Shown: one piece after another, positions 20,698 to 30,990 of the stretch
How positions within the stretch are numbered: position 1 is the stretch's first letter
How the letters are laid out: each line of letters begins with the position of its first letter
Assembly: GCA_948144175.1 (NCBI GenBank)
Contig: CANXME010002334.1
Coordinates: forward strand, 186,001-250,000
From: Closterium sp. NIES-65
Lineage: Eukaryota; Streptophyta; Zygnematophyceae; Desmidiales; Closteriaceae
Length of the DNA: 64,000 nt
Direction of reading: 5' to 3'
Position numbers and translations under genes: made by a program
The notes under the pieces: model-generated
Databases searched by the model: none
What the model was told of the DNA's origin: nothing
What the model saw: only the letters and a program-made list of their open reading frames with translations

Positions 20698-20920
20698 GAG
20701 TCATACAGGGTACGTACGGTGTACATCGCGGATGTTCTGACGAGTTACCAGTTGGGATTTCGGAATGCACTGTTCATTACCATTCTGGAAATAATGTTGA
20801 CCAAACTGGCACGTTGGTTACCATGGAGGCAATCGGAAGATACTTTAGTTACGATTTGGACACGTGGCTTACCTTGCGTGCGATCGACCCCAATGAGTGT
20901 TACCGCTAAGATAAATGCCC
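20698..20920 (-). repeat. MULE right terminal inverted repeat
   Basis: Reverse complement of 8224-8446 with no difference visible by eye, followed by the CAACTTTTC target duplication. Confidence 0.95.
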
Positions 20921-20929
20921 CAACTTTTC

Positions 20930-21230
20930 TGTTCACTCGGTGCTGAAGAGATTTTCCCGTCACTTCACCGCAAATTGAGCTTCATCGCATTTCAGCATTT
21001 CATTTTCCCTTCAGCGTTTCATTCTCCGTCCATTCTCCCATTACCATCCTTCAGTTCTTACCCTCAACCAGCCATGGCAACCAGTTTTTCGCGTTAGCTC
21101 TATTCTCAACTACGTATCTAAGTTGTTAATGCCCTGTGTCTCTTCTGGAAGCCGGAACGAGAGGAGTTGCGGTTAGATCCCAAACGCCTAGAACGACTGC
21201 CTAGCACCAAATCCTTTCACCATCTCAATC
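20930..21230. promoter_or_regulatory. Probable promoter/5' UTR of the kinase-like gene
   Basis: Pyrimidine-rich, ORF-poor 300-bp interval between the MULE target duplication and the first exon of the plus-strand kinase-like gene. The MULE inserted about 300 bp upstream of the start codon. No specific motif is identified. Confidence 0.4.
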
Positions 21231-24200
21231 ATGGCTTCAACGCTTCACACTTTGGTCCCAACGTGCGTTCGCGCTACGCATCGAGCCTGCAACCACTCAG
21301 CCAACCAGACCATCCCATCAGGCACAGCATCACCCATCCCACCGGTCATCCATAGACGCGCTCCGCCACGTCTCACGAGCTCCTTTTGGACCAATCCCGC
21401 GAATGGATTCGCTGGAAGAGCAGCAGCTCTCAAGGGAGGGTGCGCGTCGGCAGGATCTAGGATCGACGCGGCGGGTTCAGGGAGGAAGAGGCGGGCGACG
21501 CGGGGAGCGCCGAGAGCAGAGGCTGTGGACCCGGTGGTTCAATTCTCGCCGGACGACTTTTCCGTGGAGCGATTACTGGGTACCCTCGACTTCATGAACG
21601 TCTCCAGGTGCGCCACGTGTCACATTGGCGAAATTTCGGAAACTTGAATTTCAGGTGAGAACTGGAGAATGAATTCAATGCCAGTTCCATGTCCCCCCTC
21701 TCCTTCGAGCCACTCCTATAGGCACCTTCGTTGTCTACGTATCCTACCCACACATCCTGTTCACACATCATATCCACGCATTTTATCCACACAACTTATC
21801 CACTCGCATCTTCTCATCCTTCCCTATCTGTCCTCCCCCACGCAATCTCCCACCTTCATGCCCCTCCAGCTACTCCATGCCGCCCGGTTCGTCCTCGTCC
21901 ACGTCATCACTGTCGTCGCTGACGTGGCCGGGGTCCCGCGAGGACACGGCAGCAGGGCTGAGCGAGAGGGACATCAACCAGCTGGCGGGAGGCGGGCAGG
22001 AGGTGGGGCGAGGCGGTGTGCAGATCAGGTAATTAAAGCCAGGCATGCATGTGTGGTGGGGTGCGTGGAGGGTTTCCTTTCTCTCTTGTACACTGTGGGG
22101 TAACTTGAGTGTGCTGAACGAGCAGGGCTGAGCTAGAGGAACATCAACCAGCTGGCGGAAGGCGGGCAGGAGGTCGGGCAAGGAGGCGTGCAGAGCAGGT
22201 CGGATATCAAATCCATCCAGGTGCCTAGGGGGCTTCCCTCACCCCTCCCTCTCTTCCTTCCCCTTCCCCTTTCTCTCCCCCCTTCCTCCCCCTGTGCCCT
22301 CGGAATGGTAACCCCGGGGGAGCAATTGGGCACGTGTGTGCTGCTTAAGGCATATCCGGGCAGGGAGGCCGCCTCCTTTTGAGTCGACTCAAATCCGGGC
22401 AGGGAGGCCGCCCCCAAGGCTGACACTGATACTAGAACTCTCTCACCCTTCCCTTTCCTCCCTACCCTTTCTTCCCCCTCCCCCTTCTTTCCACTTTCAA
22501 AATGTGCCATGTTCGCATGGCGACGCCAGGGGAGCGGCTGGGCACGCGCGTGCTGCGCTGCTCAAGGCATACCTTCCCCCTGTGCTGCGCTGCGCTGCTC
22601 AAGGCATACCTTCCCCCTGTGCTGCGCTGCTCAAGGCATACCTTCCCCCTGTGCTGCGCTGCTCAAGGCATACCTTCCCCCTGTGCTGCGCTGCTCAAGG
22701 CATACCTTCCCCCTGTGCTGCGCTGCTCAAGGCATACCTTCCCCCTGTGCTGCGCTGCTCAAGGCATACCTTCCCCCTGTGCTGCGCTGCTCAAGGCATA
22801 CCTTCCCCTTGTGCTGTGCTGCGCAGCGCAAGGCATACCTGCGCATTGAGGCTAGGGCTCCCCTCACCCCTCGCCCTTTTTCCCCACCACCTCCACTTCC
22901 CCCTGTCTCTCATAATGTACCGTGGGCGCATGGTGACACCAGGGGAGCGCCTGGGCACGCGGGTGCTGCTCAAGGCGTATCCGGGCAGAGAGGCCGGCGG
23001 TAAAGCTAGCGCTCCCTTCACCCCTCCCCCTTCTCCCCAACCCCTCCCTCCTCATCCCGCCCTCAGAATGTACCGAGGCCGCATGGTAACACCAGGGGAG
23101 CGCCTGGGCACGCGCGTGCTGCTCAAGGCGTATCCGGGCAGAGAGGCCGCAGCCAAGGCCGTTGACGTGGATGCCATGGCAGCCAATGAGCTCGTGACAC
23201 ATGTCGCTCTGCAGGAGGCCCAGGTGGGTTGGTGCTGGGGGTGTGGGAAGTGATGGGGTTGGGTTTATGCCAGGGTGTGAGGGGGTTGGGGGGGGTCTGA
23301 GTGGTTGGGTGATGAGATTTGGTTGATGCGAGAGCAGGCGCATTCGTTGATGGTTGTCGCACATGCCTATTGCATTCTCCTTGTTGGCTTATTGCATTCA
23401 TTGATGTTTGTTTGCCATCCTGAGCAGGACGAGGCACAGGACGACGAGGTGGAAGTGTCACGCAACGTGCTGGTGCTGCTGGGCGGCTTTGAGACAAGCT
23501 CGGGCGAGAAGGTGCGTGGGAGAGTGAGTGGCACAAGTCACAGAACACGTTTGCTGCCGCAAGGTGCATGCTCTGTACCCGCTGACCATCCGAAATCGGC
23601 ATCCCCACCTCCCATTCCCACTCACCATCCCCACCTCCCACTCCCACTCACCATCCCCACCTCCCATTCCCACTCACCATCCCCACCTCCCATTCCCACT
23701 CACCATCCCCACCTCCCATTCCCACTCACCATCCCCACCTCCCATTCCCACTCACCATCCCCACCTCCCATTCCCACTCACCATCCATCCCCCAAACCAC
23801 CCCTCATTTTCCCCCTCTCTCCGCACCGCCCACCAGAGCAGCGGTTGGTGATGCGAGACGATGGCAACATCACCGCAGCAGGGTGGAGCTTCTGGGAGCT
23901 CTGAGCAACTTCACGCCCCCACCGCCCATCCACAACAACCATCCCCACCATCTATCCCAACATCCCCCACTTTTCCCGCCCGCCCTCCCCCCTTTTCCCA
24001 TCGCTCACCAGAGCAGTGGTTGGTGATGCGAGACGATGGCTACATCACCGCAGCAGACTACGCCAAAGCTGCCTCCGAAGCTACCGCCGAGGCTCGGGCC
24101 GTGGGGGACTTTGAGGTTTGGGACCGGTTCGATCCTGCCAAGCCTCTGTTTCGGCGGGAGATCTTCATCCGGAAGCTTCTGAGGGGGTTCCTGCAGGGGC

Positions 24201-27003
24201 TGTCGTATATGCACTCAAAGGGGCGGCTGCACCAGTCCATTGGGCCGGCATCGGTTGTCCTCAAGTAAAATTATTTCCTTCTCCCTATCACCTCCTTCCC
24301 TTGACCCATTTATCTCCAATAGTCAATTTCCTGTTACCAACTGCGCTGCATTGTCTCTGGTTACCCTGCTGCCTTCGCGCCCAAATGAATGCCCCCTATC
24401 TTGCTTTGTTTTTCTCTCCCGCCTTCTCTCCCCACCCACCCCCAGCACCACCAACGAGATGGATGTGCGTTACCTTGTGCCGCGCCTTTGCGACTTTGCC
24501 TTTGCCATTGACATCAGGTGCGTTGCGTCGCAGGGTGTCTCTGGAAATTAAAAAAATAAAAAAGATACACCCACTGGCATCAGGTGCGTGGGCATGAGCT
24601 GTGTCCGTTAATAAGGTGCCTCTGATACCATTGGCGAATACAAGGACAGCATGTGGCGCCCTTTCAATTCATCATCTATCCGTTGTTCCCGCCCACCCAA
24701 CTCCTTGCCCCCTGTGTCTCCCAGCAACCCCTCGGTGCTGTCAGCGGGGGTGGGCAGCGCCTTTGATGCCGTGGACGAGGTCAAGGACAGCCTGTGGCGC
24801 CGCTTCACTCCCACGCCCACTCGCAGTATGCCAACTCTCTCCTTGTGCCCGCATGTCTCTCTGTGTCTCCCAGCAACCCAGCAGTGCTGTCAGCGGGAGT
24901 GGGCAGCGCCTTTGATGCCGTGGACGAGGTCAAGGACAGCCTGTGGCGCCGCGCTGCCTCTGCGGGCGCCAAGTCCTTCCTTGAGCGCCGCTCCTTTGGC
25001 CTGGCAGATGACATGTGAGTGCGGTGCAGAGGGGGTGGGGAGGGGTGTACAGCGGTTGTTGGGGAGTATGGCGGGTGTGAGGGGTGCTGGCGTGGTGATG
25101 CCCTTTCGCGGCCTCTGCCGGCACCAACTCCTTTTTGGAGTGCCGCCCTTTTGGCCTTGCGGACGACGTGCGAGTGCGGTGAGGTGGGGTATGTGGGAGT
25201 TGGTGATGGATGTGAGGTGGTGTGTGGGGTTTGCTGTCCCGTTGCTTCTCTGTGGGTCTTGGCTTGGCTGGTCATTCCCTTCCCCCTTCCTGCCCTCTCC
25301 TCCACCCCCTCCACCCCCCACTCCACCCCTCTCCACCCCTCGCTAGCTATGCATCAGGGCTGCTTGGCTTTCGTGGCTTTTATGGCTTACATGGCTTTCA
25401 TGCCTCTCTGTGCGTATTCACCTGACCAGATGACTCTTTCCCACCATTCCCCACCCCTCTCCACCCCTCGCCAGCTATGCAGCAGGGCTGCTAGTGGCGT
25501 ACATGGCGTTCGTGCCTCTGTGTGCTCCGGGGGCCATTGACGGGCCATCACTGCAGGTGAGAGGATCGGCCATTGCTTCCAGATGAAAAAAGAACAGACG
25601 TCATACAAGCCATGCCTACCAAATACACTCGTATTTCTCCAAATACACTTTGCTGCCTCCTGTTCCTCTTTCGCACTATTCTCACACCCCATCCCTCCGC
25701 ACCCCCTTTCCCCTGTCACCGTTCTCCCACCTCCCCTTCTGCCAGAGGCTGCTAGAAACCACCTTCTCGCTCAACATCCCTGCAGCACGAGAGTAAGCAC
25801 ACTGTGAAGAATCTTCCTAAAAATGTCTCTTTGAAAGCCCTCCTTATAACGCACTCTTTGAATAACCTCTGTTAGAGGCACTCTCTTTTCTGAGACTCGT
25901 GAGTTTAGATGAAATAGGTGGTGCTGTGACTTGTGACTCGTCCCAGGGCTCATCCCTGTTTGTCTCAATGCTCATCCCTTGCTGTGCTTCCCCTACGCTG
26001 CTCCCTGCAGGTATTGCTCTGCTGACGACCGGTGGAGCAATGCCTTGGCGTGTTTGCATCGAAGAGGCGGTGCCGTGACTTGAGACTCGCTCCATTGCTC
26101 TCCCCTTTCCTTGCACGAATTTTCACCCCTTTCATTCTCCCCTCCCATCCCTCCTGTGCGCTGCTCCCTGCAGGTATTGCTGTGCTGACGACCGATGGAG
26201 CAATGCCGTGGCGTTTTTGGATCGAAGAGACGGTGCTGGGTGGGAGCTGCTGCAGGTGAGGCGTGGGGTGTATGGGGTGGAGGCAAGGGGTGGAGGCAAG
26301 GGGTGGAGGCAAGGGGTGTGGCTGTATGACTTGTGTTGAGCATGGTGAGAAACATGGACTGTGCTTCTTTAATCTCCCTGCATCTCCCCGTCCCTGTGCC
26401 TCACTCACCGCTCTCGCATGCAGGCCATGCTGAGCCCGGACTATCGCCACCAACCTTCCGCAGACTCTGCTGTGCCACTGCATCTTGATCTCCCTGCGAC
26501 TCCCTGCCCCTGTGCCTCATTCTCTTCCCGCCCATGCAGGCCATGCTGAGCCCAGACTATCGCCAGCAGCTGTCAGCAGACTCAGCTCTGACACTGCTTA
26601 TTGATCTCCCTGCATTTCCCTGCTGCTCCTGTGCCTCGCTCTGTGCTCTCCCATGCAGGCCATGCTGAACCCGGACTATCGCCAGCAGCTGTCAGCAGAC
26701 TCAGCTCTGACACTGCTTATTGATCTCCCTGCATCTCCCTGCTGCTCCTGTGCCTCGCTCTGTGCTCTCCCATGCAGGCCATGCTGAACCCGGACTATCA
26801 CCAGCGGCCTTCCGCGGGTCCACTCTGCAGCACCACTTCTTTGATTTCCCTGCATCTCCTTACATCAGACAGTCTTTCCCTGCGTCTCCCTGCTCCGCCA
26901 TCTTGCTCTGTGCTCTCCCATGCAGGCCATGCTGAACCCGGACTATCGCCAGCGGCCTTCCGCGGACTCTGCTCTGCAGCACCGCTTCTTTGACCTTCCG
27001 TGA
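21231..27003 (+). CDS. Plastid-type atypical protein kinase, 11 exons
   Basis: Phase-consistent GT-AG exons: 21231-21607, 21870-22028, 23067-23223, 23428-23511, 24017-24264, 24446-24517, 24874-25014, 25475-25556, 25746-25792, 26174-26255 and 26926-27003 (508 aa). The N-terminus is Ser/Thr/Arg/Ala-rich with few acidic residues, like a plastid transit peptide, followed by FSPDDFSVERLLGT. A candidate VAIK-type lysine is in RVLLKAYPG. The catalytic loop reads LHQSIGPASV in place of HRD..N, and the DFG position reads LCDFAFA, so the protein is probably a pseudokinase or very atypical kinase. The C-terminal part (YCCADDRWSNAVAFLDRRDGAGWELL, then NPDYRQRPSADSAL) resembles, from memory, a family of plant chloroplast kinase-like proteins with HRSIG in the loop. 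Function unknown. Introns carry partial copies of many exons. Confidence 0.8.
22123..22393 (+). repeat. Copies of kinase exons 2 and 3, with palindrome
   Basis: 22123-22199 repeats the end of exon 2 (equivalent to 'INQLAEGGQEVGQGGVQ'). 22303-22376 repeats exon 3. At 22377-22393 the palindrome TTTTGAGTCGACTCAAA separates two copies of the segment TCCGGGCAGGGAGGCCGCC, so the element sits exactly at a duplication junction. Confidence 0.85.
22503..22820 (+). repeat. 32-bp minisatellite grown from kinase exon 3
   Basis: After a further exon 3 copy (22503-22560), a 32-bp unit containing GTGCTGCGCTGCTCAAGGCA is repeated about eight times. The core GTGCTGCTCAAGGC is the exon 3 segment encoding 'VLLKA', so the array was seeded by coding sequence but now lies in an intron. 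Confidence 0.88.
22916..22998 (+). repeat. Near-complete copy of kinase exon 3
   Basis: Encodes 'MYRGRMVTPGERLGTRVLL' again, followed by KAYPGREAG, 150 bp before the real exon 3 (23067-23223). It lacks a good donor and breaks after 'EAGG'. Confidence 0.85.
23605..23795 (+). repeat. 27-bp minisatellite in kinase intron 4
   Basis: About seven copies of a 27-bp C-rich unit (CATTCCCACTCACCATCCCC plus ACCTCCC). A copy of the start of exon 5 follows at about 23835-23885. Confidence 0.9.
24724..24815 (+). repeat. Copy of kinase exon 7
   Basis: Matches the beginning of exon 7 (24874-25014; 'NPSVLSAGVGSAFDAVDEVK'). A third fragment covering the other end lies at 25105-25175 ('FLECRPFGLADDV'-like). 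Only 24874-25014 joins both neighbours in phase. Confidence 0.8.
25342..25380 (+). repeat. Copy of kinase exon 8 start
   Basis: The segment TCGCTAGCTATGCATCAGGG parallels the acceptor and start of exon 8 (25475). An exon 10 copy lies at about 25995-26080, before the real exon at 26174. Confidence 0.7.
26421..26840 (+). repeat. Four extra copies of the kinase last exon
   Basis: Copies at about 26421-26475, 26536-26592, 26656-26712 and 26775-26835 each start with the acceptor and 'AMLxPDYxxxxSA', then degenerate. The fifth copy (26926-27003) keeps the full frame through 'LQHRFFDLP' and the stop, so it is taken as the real exon. Confidence 0.88.
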
Positions 27004-29139
27004 CACCAAAGGGTTGCCTAGCGTACCTACCCAGTGCATGCTCTTCAAAATGACCATATACAGTCCAAGAACGGCACGCAGCTCCAGTGGACGCTCATGT
27101 ATGGATTCTACATACATGCACACGCCATTCATTCCAGTTCAGAACCAGCCTACGAACACAAGGAGAGGTAAGCCTTTGTTTGGTGGCTTTCATATTCTTG
27201 GGACCTGTGAGAATCAGAACCGCAGTAAGTCCGTGACAAAGCTAGGACACAGCGTAGGATTGCTGGATCGTGAGCCCCAGAAACATTTAGAGTGGCAAAG
27301 CATGCCCAAGAGTATGTAGCGACAATTTAGTGTGAGCATTATTGTGGGTTGGATGTAAGTGTCTGTATAATATTTACTCTGTACACCTTTGCTAGTATAG
27401 ACAGACAGGGCTTACACAAAGCTGGTGTATCACTTGTTTTGGGCGTGTAATCACGATGCGACAATTTCCACCAATCAGGCATGTGTGGCTGGGAATCATT
27501 CACAGTCTCGTTCTGAATCATGCACATCACCATCCCGGTTCGCTACCTCAAAATTGGGTTGACTCGAACGAAAGCAAACGGCTTGCTGTTTTATGTAGCC
27601 CTCATCAGGTAAGTCAGCCCTCGAAAAAGTTGTGTGCCCGATGATTCAGCAGCTCCGGAAGAGTTTCTTAAGAGTGGCTGGGAAGTTAGTTCGTTCCGTA
27701 AATGGTGACGTTCATACAACAAATGCTCGTATGAATGAATTGCCCCACCACACGAGGGTCACCTCACTGCATGGCAAGGCAAGCCACACAAACTAGCTCA
27801 ACAACAACATAACCGTGACGTCAGTTTACTTGTCCATAGCAACCGACTTACGTCGATTTTTGTCCACTTTCAAGGCAGGATAGGATTCATCGGCGACCTT
27901 ATCGTCTTGCACGTACAGTGCATCGTTTTTGTGGAACCGCAGAGCACGAATTGGCGATTGAACAACACAAGCACCAATGCTGGAGCCTTCGAACACTTCT
28001 GCTCAGACTGCGCCCATCGAAGGCTGATTTTTGTATAATTTCTCTGCTGTGATTGTGAAACAGTGTGGAAAAGTTTTCCGCTGTACAGTTCCTGGGACCG
28101 TCGGTTGGTTCGCGACGCAAAGAATCGCAGATCGCAAAATACCTCGTCCATTGATTTGCTGCTGCAACGATACGGATTGCGTTTGACAATCACCTTGCCA
28201 GTTGTACACTGCTGGCAGTTTCTTGAGAGAGTCTGGCTGGCGAAGTGCTGTCAAGGGCTGTTTGTTCCCCTTCTCCTGATCACGTGACGAGGCTCAAGGC
28301 TTCTGGGTTGGCATGGCTTTGATCGAATCGGATGCTGTTTGTGTAACAAGCGACGCCGAATGCCAGGCTGTATGCTGTTGCTTCGTCGGCGGGCATCGTA
28401 AATTCCACAAAATTGCCAGTTTTTGGAAGCCTGTCATGCCTTTGCCAGAAAATCAGGCGCACGAAAGAATTCTTCCTAAGTCAGCTTTAATTACAGTTGC
28501 AATGCCTCTTTCGTGCTCATTAATTATGTTTTTTATTGACTTTTTTCTTTCCGGTGACGTCCTTCATGCAGCTCGACAAACACGCGTGGTAGAGGGGCGT
28601 CATAACAAAATTTCGCGAGCCGATTCTAGATGGGCTTGCTGCATGCGAGCTGAAGGGGGCACTAGTGAGAGTGGATGACAGACCGCCAGCGGCTCGGGGT
28701 ACATGGGGAAGGGGAGGCCATTCATGGGGCGAAAGGAGAAGGGCAAAATGGAGGAGAGAGTTCCCCAGATGGTTCCGCTGGAGCTGAGTGTGTGTTGCCG
28801 AAATAGCACTGCATTGTTCACAACCTTGCAGTGCAGTTTCGATTTCCCTGGCCACCCCGCCTTTCTGTTCTCCTTACCTCCCCGGCCAGGGGTAGTAGCC
28901 ACAGGCGTGGCCCCAGCAACACTCCGCATCTCAATCACCTTGATTTCTTTCTGATCTCCTCTGATCTCCTCACTGAGGCCGTCGTCTGCTTCTAAAAATA
29001 CAAACTTTTCTTTTTTTCGGTCGCGGTTCCAGCCAGTTCCGAAACCATTCGTGTGATACTTCTCAAGTTTTCGCAATCGCGGATGATGTAACGTCATTTA
29101 CAATCAACAAACTAGGGCTGTCCTTGTACGGACTAACCG
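27004..29139. other. Intergenic region before the bHLH gene
   Basis: Kinase 3' UTR, then about 2 kb with only short unsupported ORFs. Part of it is likely the promoter and leader of the bHLH gene. No repeat array or RNA gene is recognised. Confidence 0.45.
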
Positions 29140-30990
29140 ATGGCAGGCGTAGAATCCTGCAATTCACGCTCAACTTTCCCGACGCCGTATCTTCCGGCGC
29201 TAAACACGGAGATTGACTCTCCCGGCCTACTCGGTGGCTTTCTTTCGAGCTTGGACTCTCCTGGCGATAGCATCCCCGGCCTTCAAGTAGCTCCCTTTTT
29301 GGAAGAGCAGCCTCAGCTGATCATATCAGGGATCTCTCACTTCCCCTGTTCGACGTTCTTCGGTTCCTCCGCAATTCCTCCCGACGCGTCGGCATTCATG
29401 GCCGGCGCAGGGAACGAGATCTCGCAAACGGATCTCGACAACTTGGCTGAATGGATCCCGCGACTCGCCGGCGGTGCCGCCGCCGCCGCTGCCGGACAGC
29501 CATCGTCAATTGACGAGATTGCGGCCGAGCTACAGTCGCTCGACGCCAAGCAGTTTCTGCTGCAGCAGCAGATGACGGCGCAGTCCGCGACAGGCGGCGG
29601 CGGCGGTTCCGCTGGTGGTGAAGAGGCGGACTTATACGCGGCGCTAGTGCAACAACAGCTTGCTGCTGAAATGCCGCACGACGCGACCAACGCCGCATCA
29701 TCCGCGGTCGCTTTTCACGGTCGAGACCTGGAGGAGTTGAGCGCGCTATCGCGGATGGCGGGTTTGCCAGACAGCACGTTGGGAGGGGGTCTGGATGGAG
29801 CCAATCTGATTGAAACGAACGCTGCGCGTTCCGCGGCGACAGAACCGGCGGCGCTCTCTGGGGCATTGGGAATAGTTGCGAACCACTCGGCTGCTGCGCG
29901 TAACGACGCGCTGACGATCCGGCCCACGGCTCCACCGCAATTCACTGCGCAATTCTCGCGCGCGGCGAGCCGACTCGCAGCTGGGAACGTCTTCGGAGCG
30001 CCGCCGCAGTGGCCTTCCGCCGCGGCCCCTCAGGCTTCCGCTGGAGTTCAGATCGGCGCGAATTGGCTTCAGAACGAGCTGCAGCAGCAGCAGCAGCAGC
30101 AGTCACAGCGCACACGCATTATGGAGCCTGCTACGCTGGGGCCAGCGGCTGCGCTGCCCGTCACTCCAGCGGACGAGCTCGAGGCGTTGTTTCAGCAGAT
30201 TCCGCCGGAGCTTGCGCCAGAGGAGCGCATAGTGCTGGCTGCGGCGCTCATGGCGGAGATGCAGCGGAGCAACGTGGCGGCTGCAGGCGGTAACAACGGC
30301 CATTCGCAGCAACCACAGCAGTCACAGCTGCACGTTTCTGGAGGAGCTGGTAGTAGCATGCGTGCTGCCGAATTTCCGACGCCCCTTAAGGTTCATTCTG
30401 TGGAAAATGCAGCTTTTCCTAACAATCAGCCCCCTGCATTTGCAGGTGAGCCCCATCAGAGGCTCTCTGGCAGAGGACAGCAGCAGACTGCCAGTGGGGC
30501 TGGCTTAGATGCCCTGACTGCTCACAGTGGACCCCCCGCATCGCTACGGAGGTTCTCAGAATTTCCTGGTGAATTTCAGGATATCGCGCAATGCATGAGC
30601 GGACCCGTGAGCTCGGACGCACTGGGCGTGTCGGAGTCTAGTGCGGAGAGGGCGGCGTCAGCGCGTGTGGGCGGCGGGGGAAGGGCTGGTGGGAGCAGGA
30701 GACAAGGCGGGGCGGCTGGTAGCGGAGGAGGGGTTGGTGGTGCAAGCGGTGGGAACCCAGCTTTGAAGGCCATTAGGCCGCGTTCGGTGAAAGAGAGGAG
30801 GCGGAGGGAGAAGATAAGTGATTGTTTGAGGAGGCTGAAGACTGCCATTCCTCAGGAGATTCTGGGGGATAGGCAGGACCTTGGGTCTATGATTGAAAAA
30901 TCTGTTAGTTATATACATAGTCTACAGGCACGGCTTGATAGGCTTCAACCTAGTAGTACAGATAAAGATGGCGAGAATATGGGTCAGTGA
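29140..30990 (+). CDS. bHLH transcription factor
   Basis: Intronless 616-aa ORF. A C-terminal bHLH domain spans about residues 546-603: basic region RPRSVKERRRREKI (Glu and Arg at the E-box-contact positions, Arg where many have His), helix 1 SDCLRRLKTAIP, a loop with GDRQDL, then helix 2 MIEKSVSYIHSLQARL. The rest is low-complexity (Ala, Gln, Gly and Ser-rich) and probably disordered, with a poly-Gln stretch near residues 310-320 and a Gly-rich stretch just before the basic region. It should act in the nucleus as a dimeric DNA-binding regulator. I cannot place it in a subfamily. The start is the first ATG of the long frame. Confidence 0.9.
   Translation: MAGVESCNSRSTFPTPYLPALNTEIDSPGLLGGFLSSLDSPGDSIPGLQVAPFLEEQPQLIISGISHFPCSTFFGSSAIPPDASAFMAGAGNEISQTDLDNLAEWIPRLAGGAAAAAAGQPSSIDEIAAELQSLDAKQFLLQQQMTAQSATGGGGGSAGGEEADLYAALVQQQLAAEMPHDATNAASSAVAFHGRDLEELSALSRMAGLPDSTLGGGLDGANLIETNAARSAATEPAALSGALGIVANHSAAARNDALTIRPTAPPQFTAQFSRAASRLAAGNVFGAPPQWPSAAAPQASAGVQIGANWLQNELQQQQQQQSQRTRIMEPATLGPAAALPVTPADELEALFQQIPPELAPEERIVLAAALMAEMQRSNVAAAGGNNGHSQQPQQSQLHVSGGAGSSMRAAEFPTPLKVHSVENAAFPNNQPPAFAGEPHQRLSGRGQQQTASGAGLDALTAHSGPPASLRRFSEFPGEFQDIAQCMSGPVSSDALGVSESSAERAASARVGGGGRAGGSRRQGGAAGSGGGVGGASGGNPALKAIRPRSVKERRRREKISDCLRRLKTAIPQEILGDRQDLGSMIEKSVSYIHSLQARLDRLQPSSTDKDGENMGQ

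Larger units (their letters stand above)
8224..20920 (-). mobile_element. Autonomous Mutator-like (MULE) transposon, complete
   Basis: Bounded by 223-bp terminal inverted repeats (8224-8446 and 20698-20920) that read as identical by eye, starting GGGCATTTATC. It is flanked by a perfect 9-bp target site duplication CAACTTTTC (8215-8223 and 20921-20929), the length typical of Mutator elements. It encodes a MULE transposase on the minus strand (20554-16250). A copia element with its 5-bp duplication is inserted 25 bp inside the left TIR; without it the MULE is about 5.35 kb. Intact TIRs, intact TSD and an open transposase reading frame suggest recent mobility. Confidence 0.95.
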
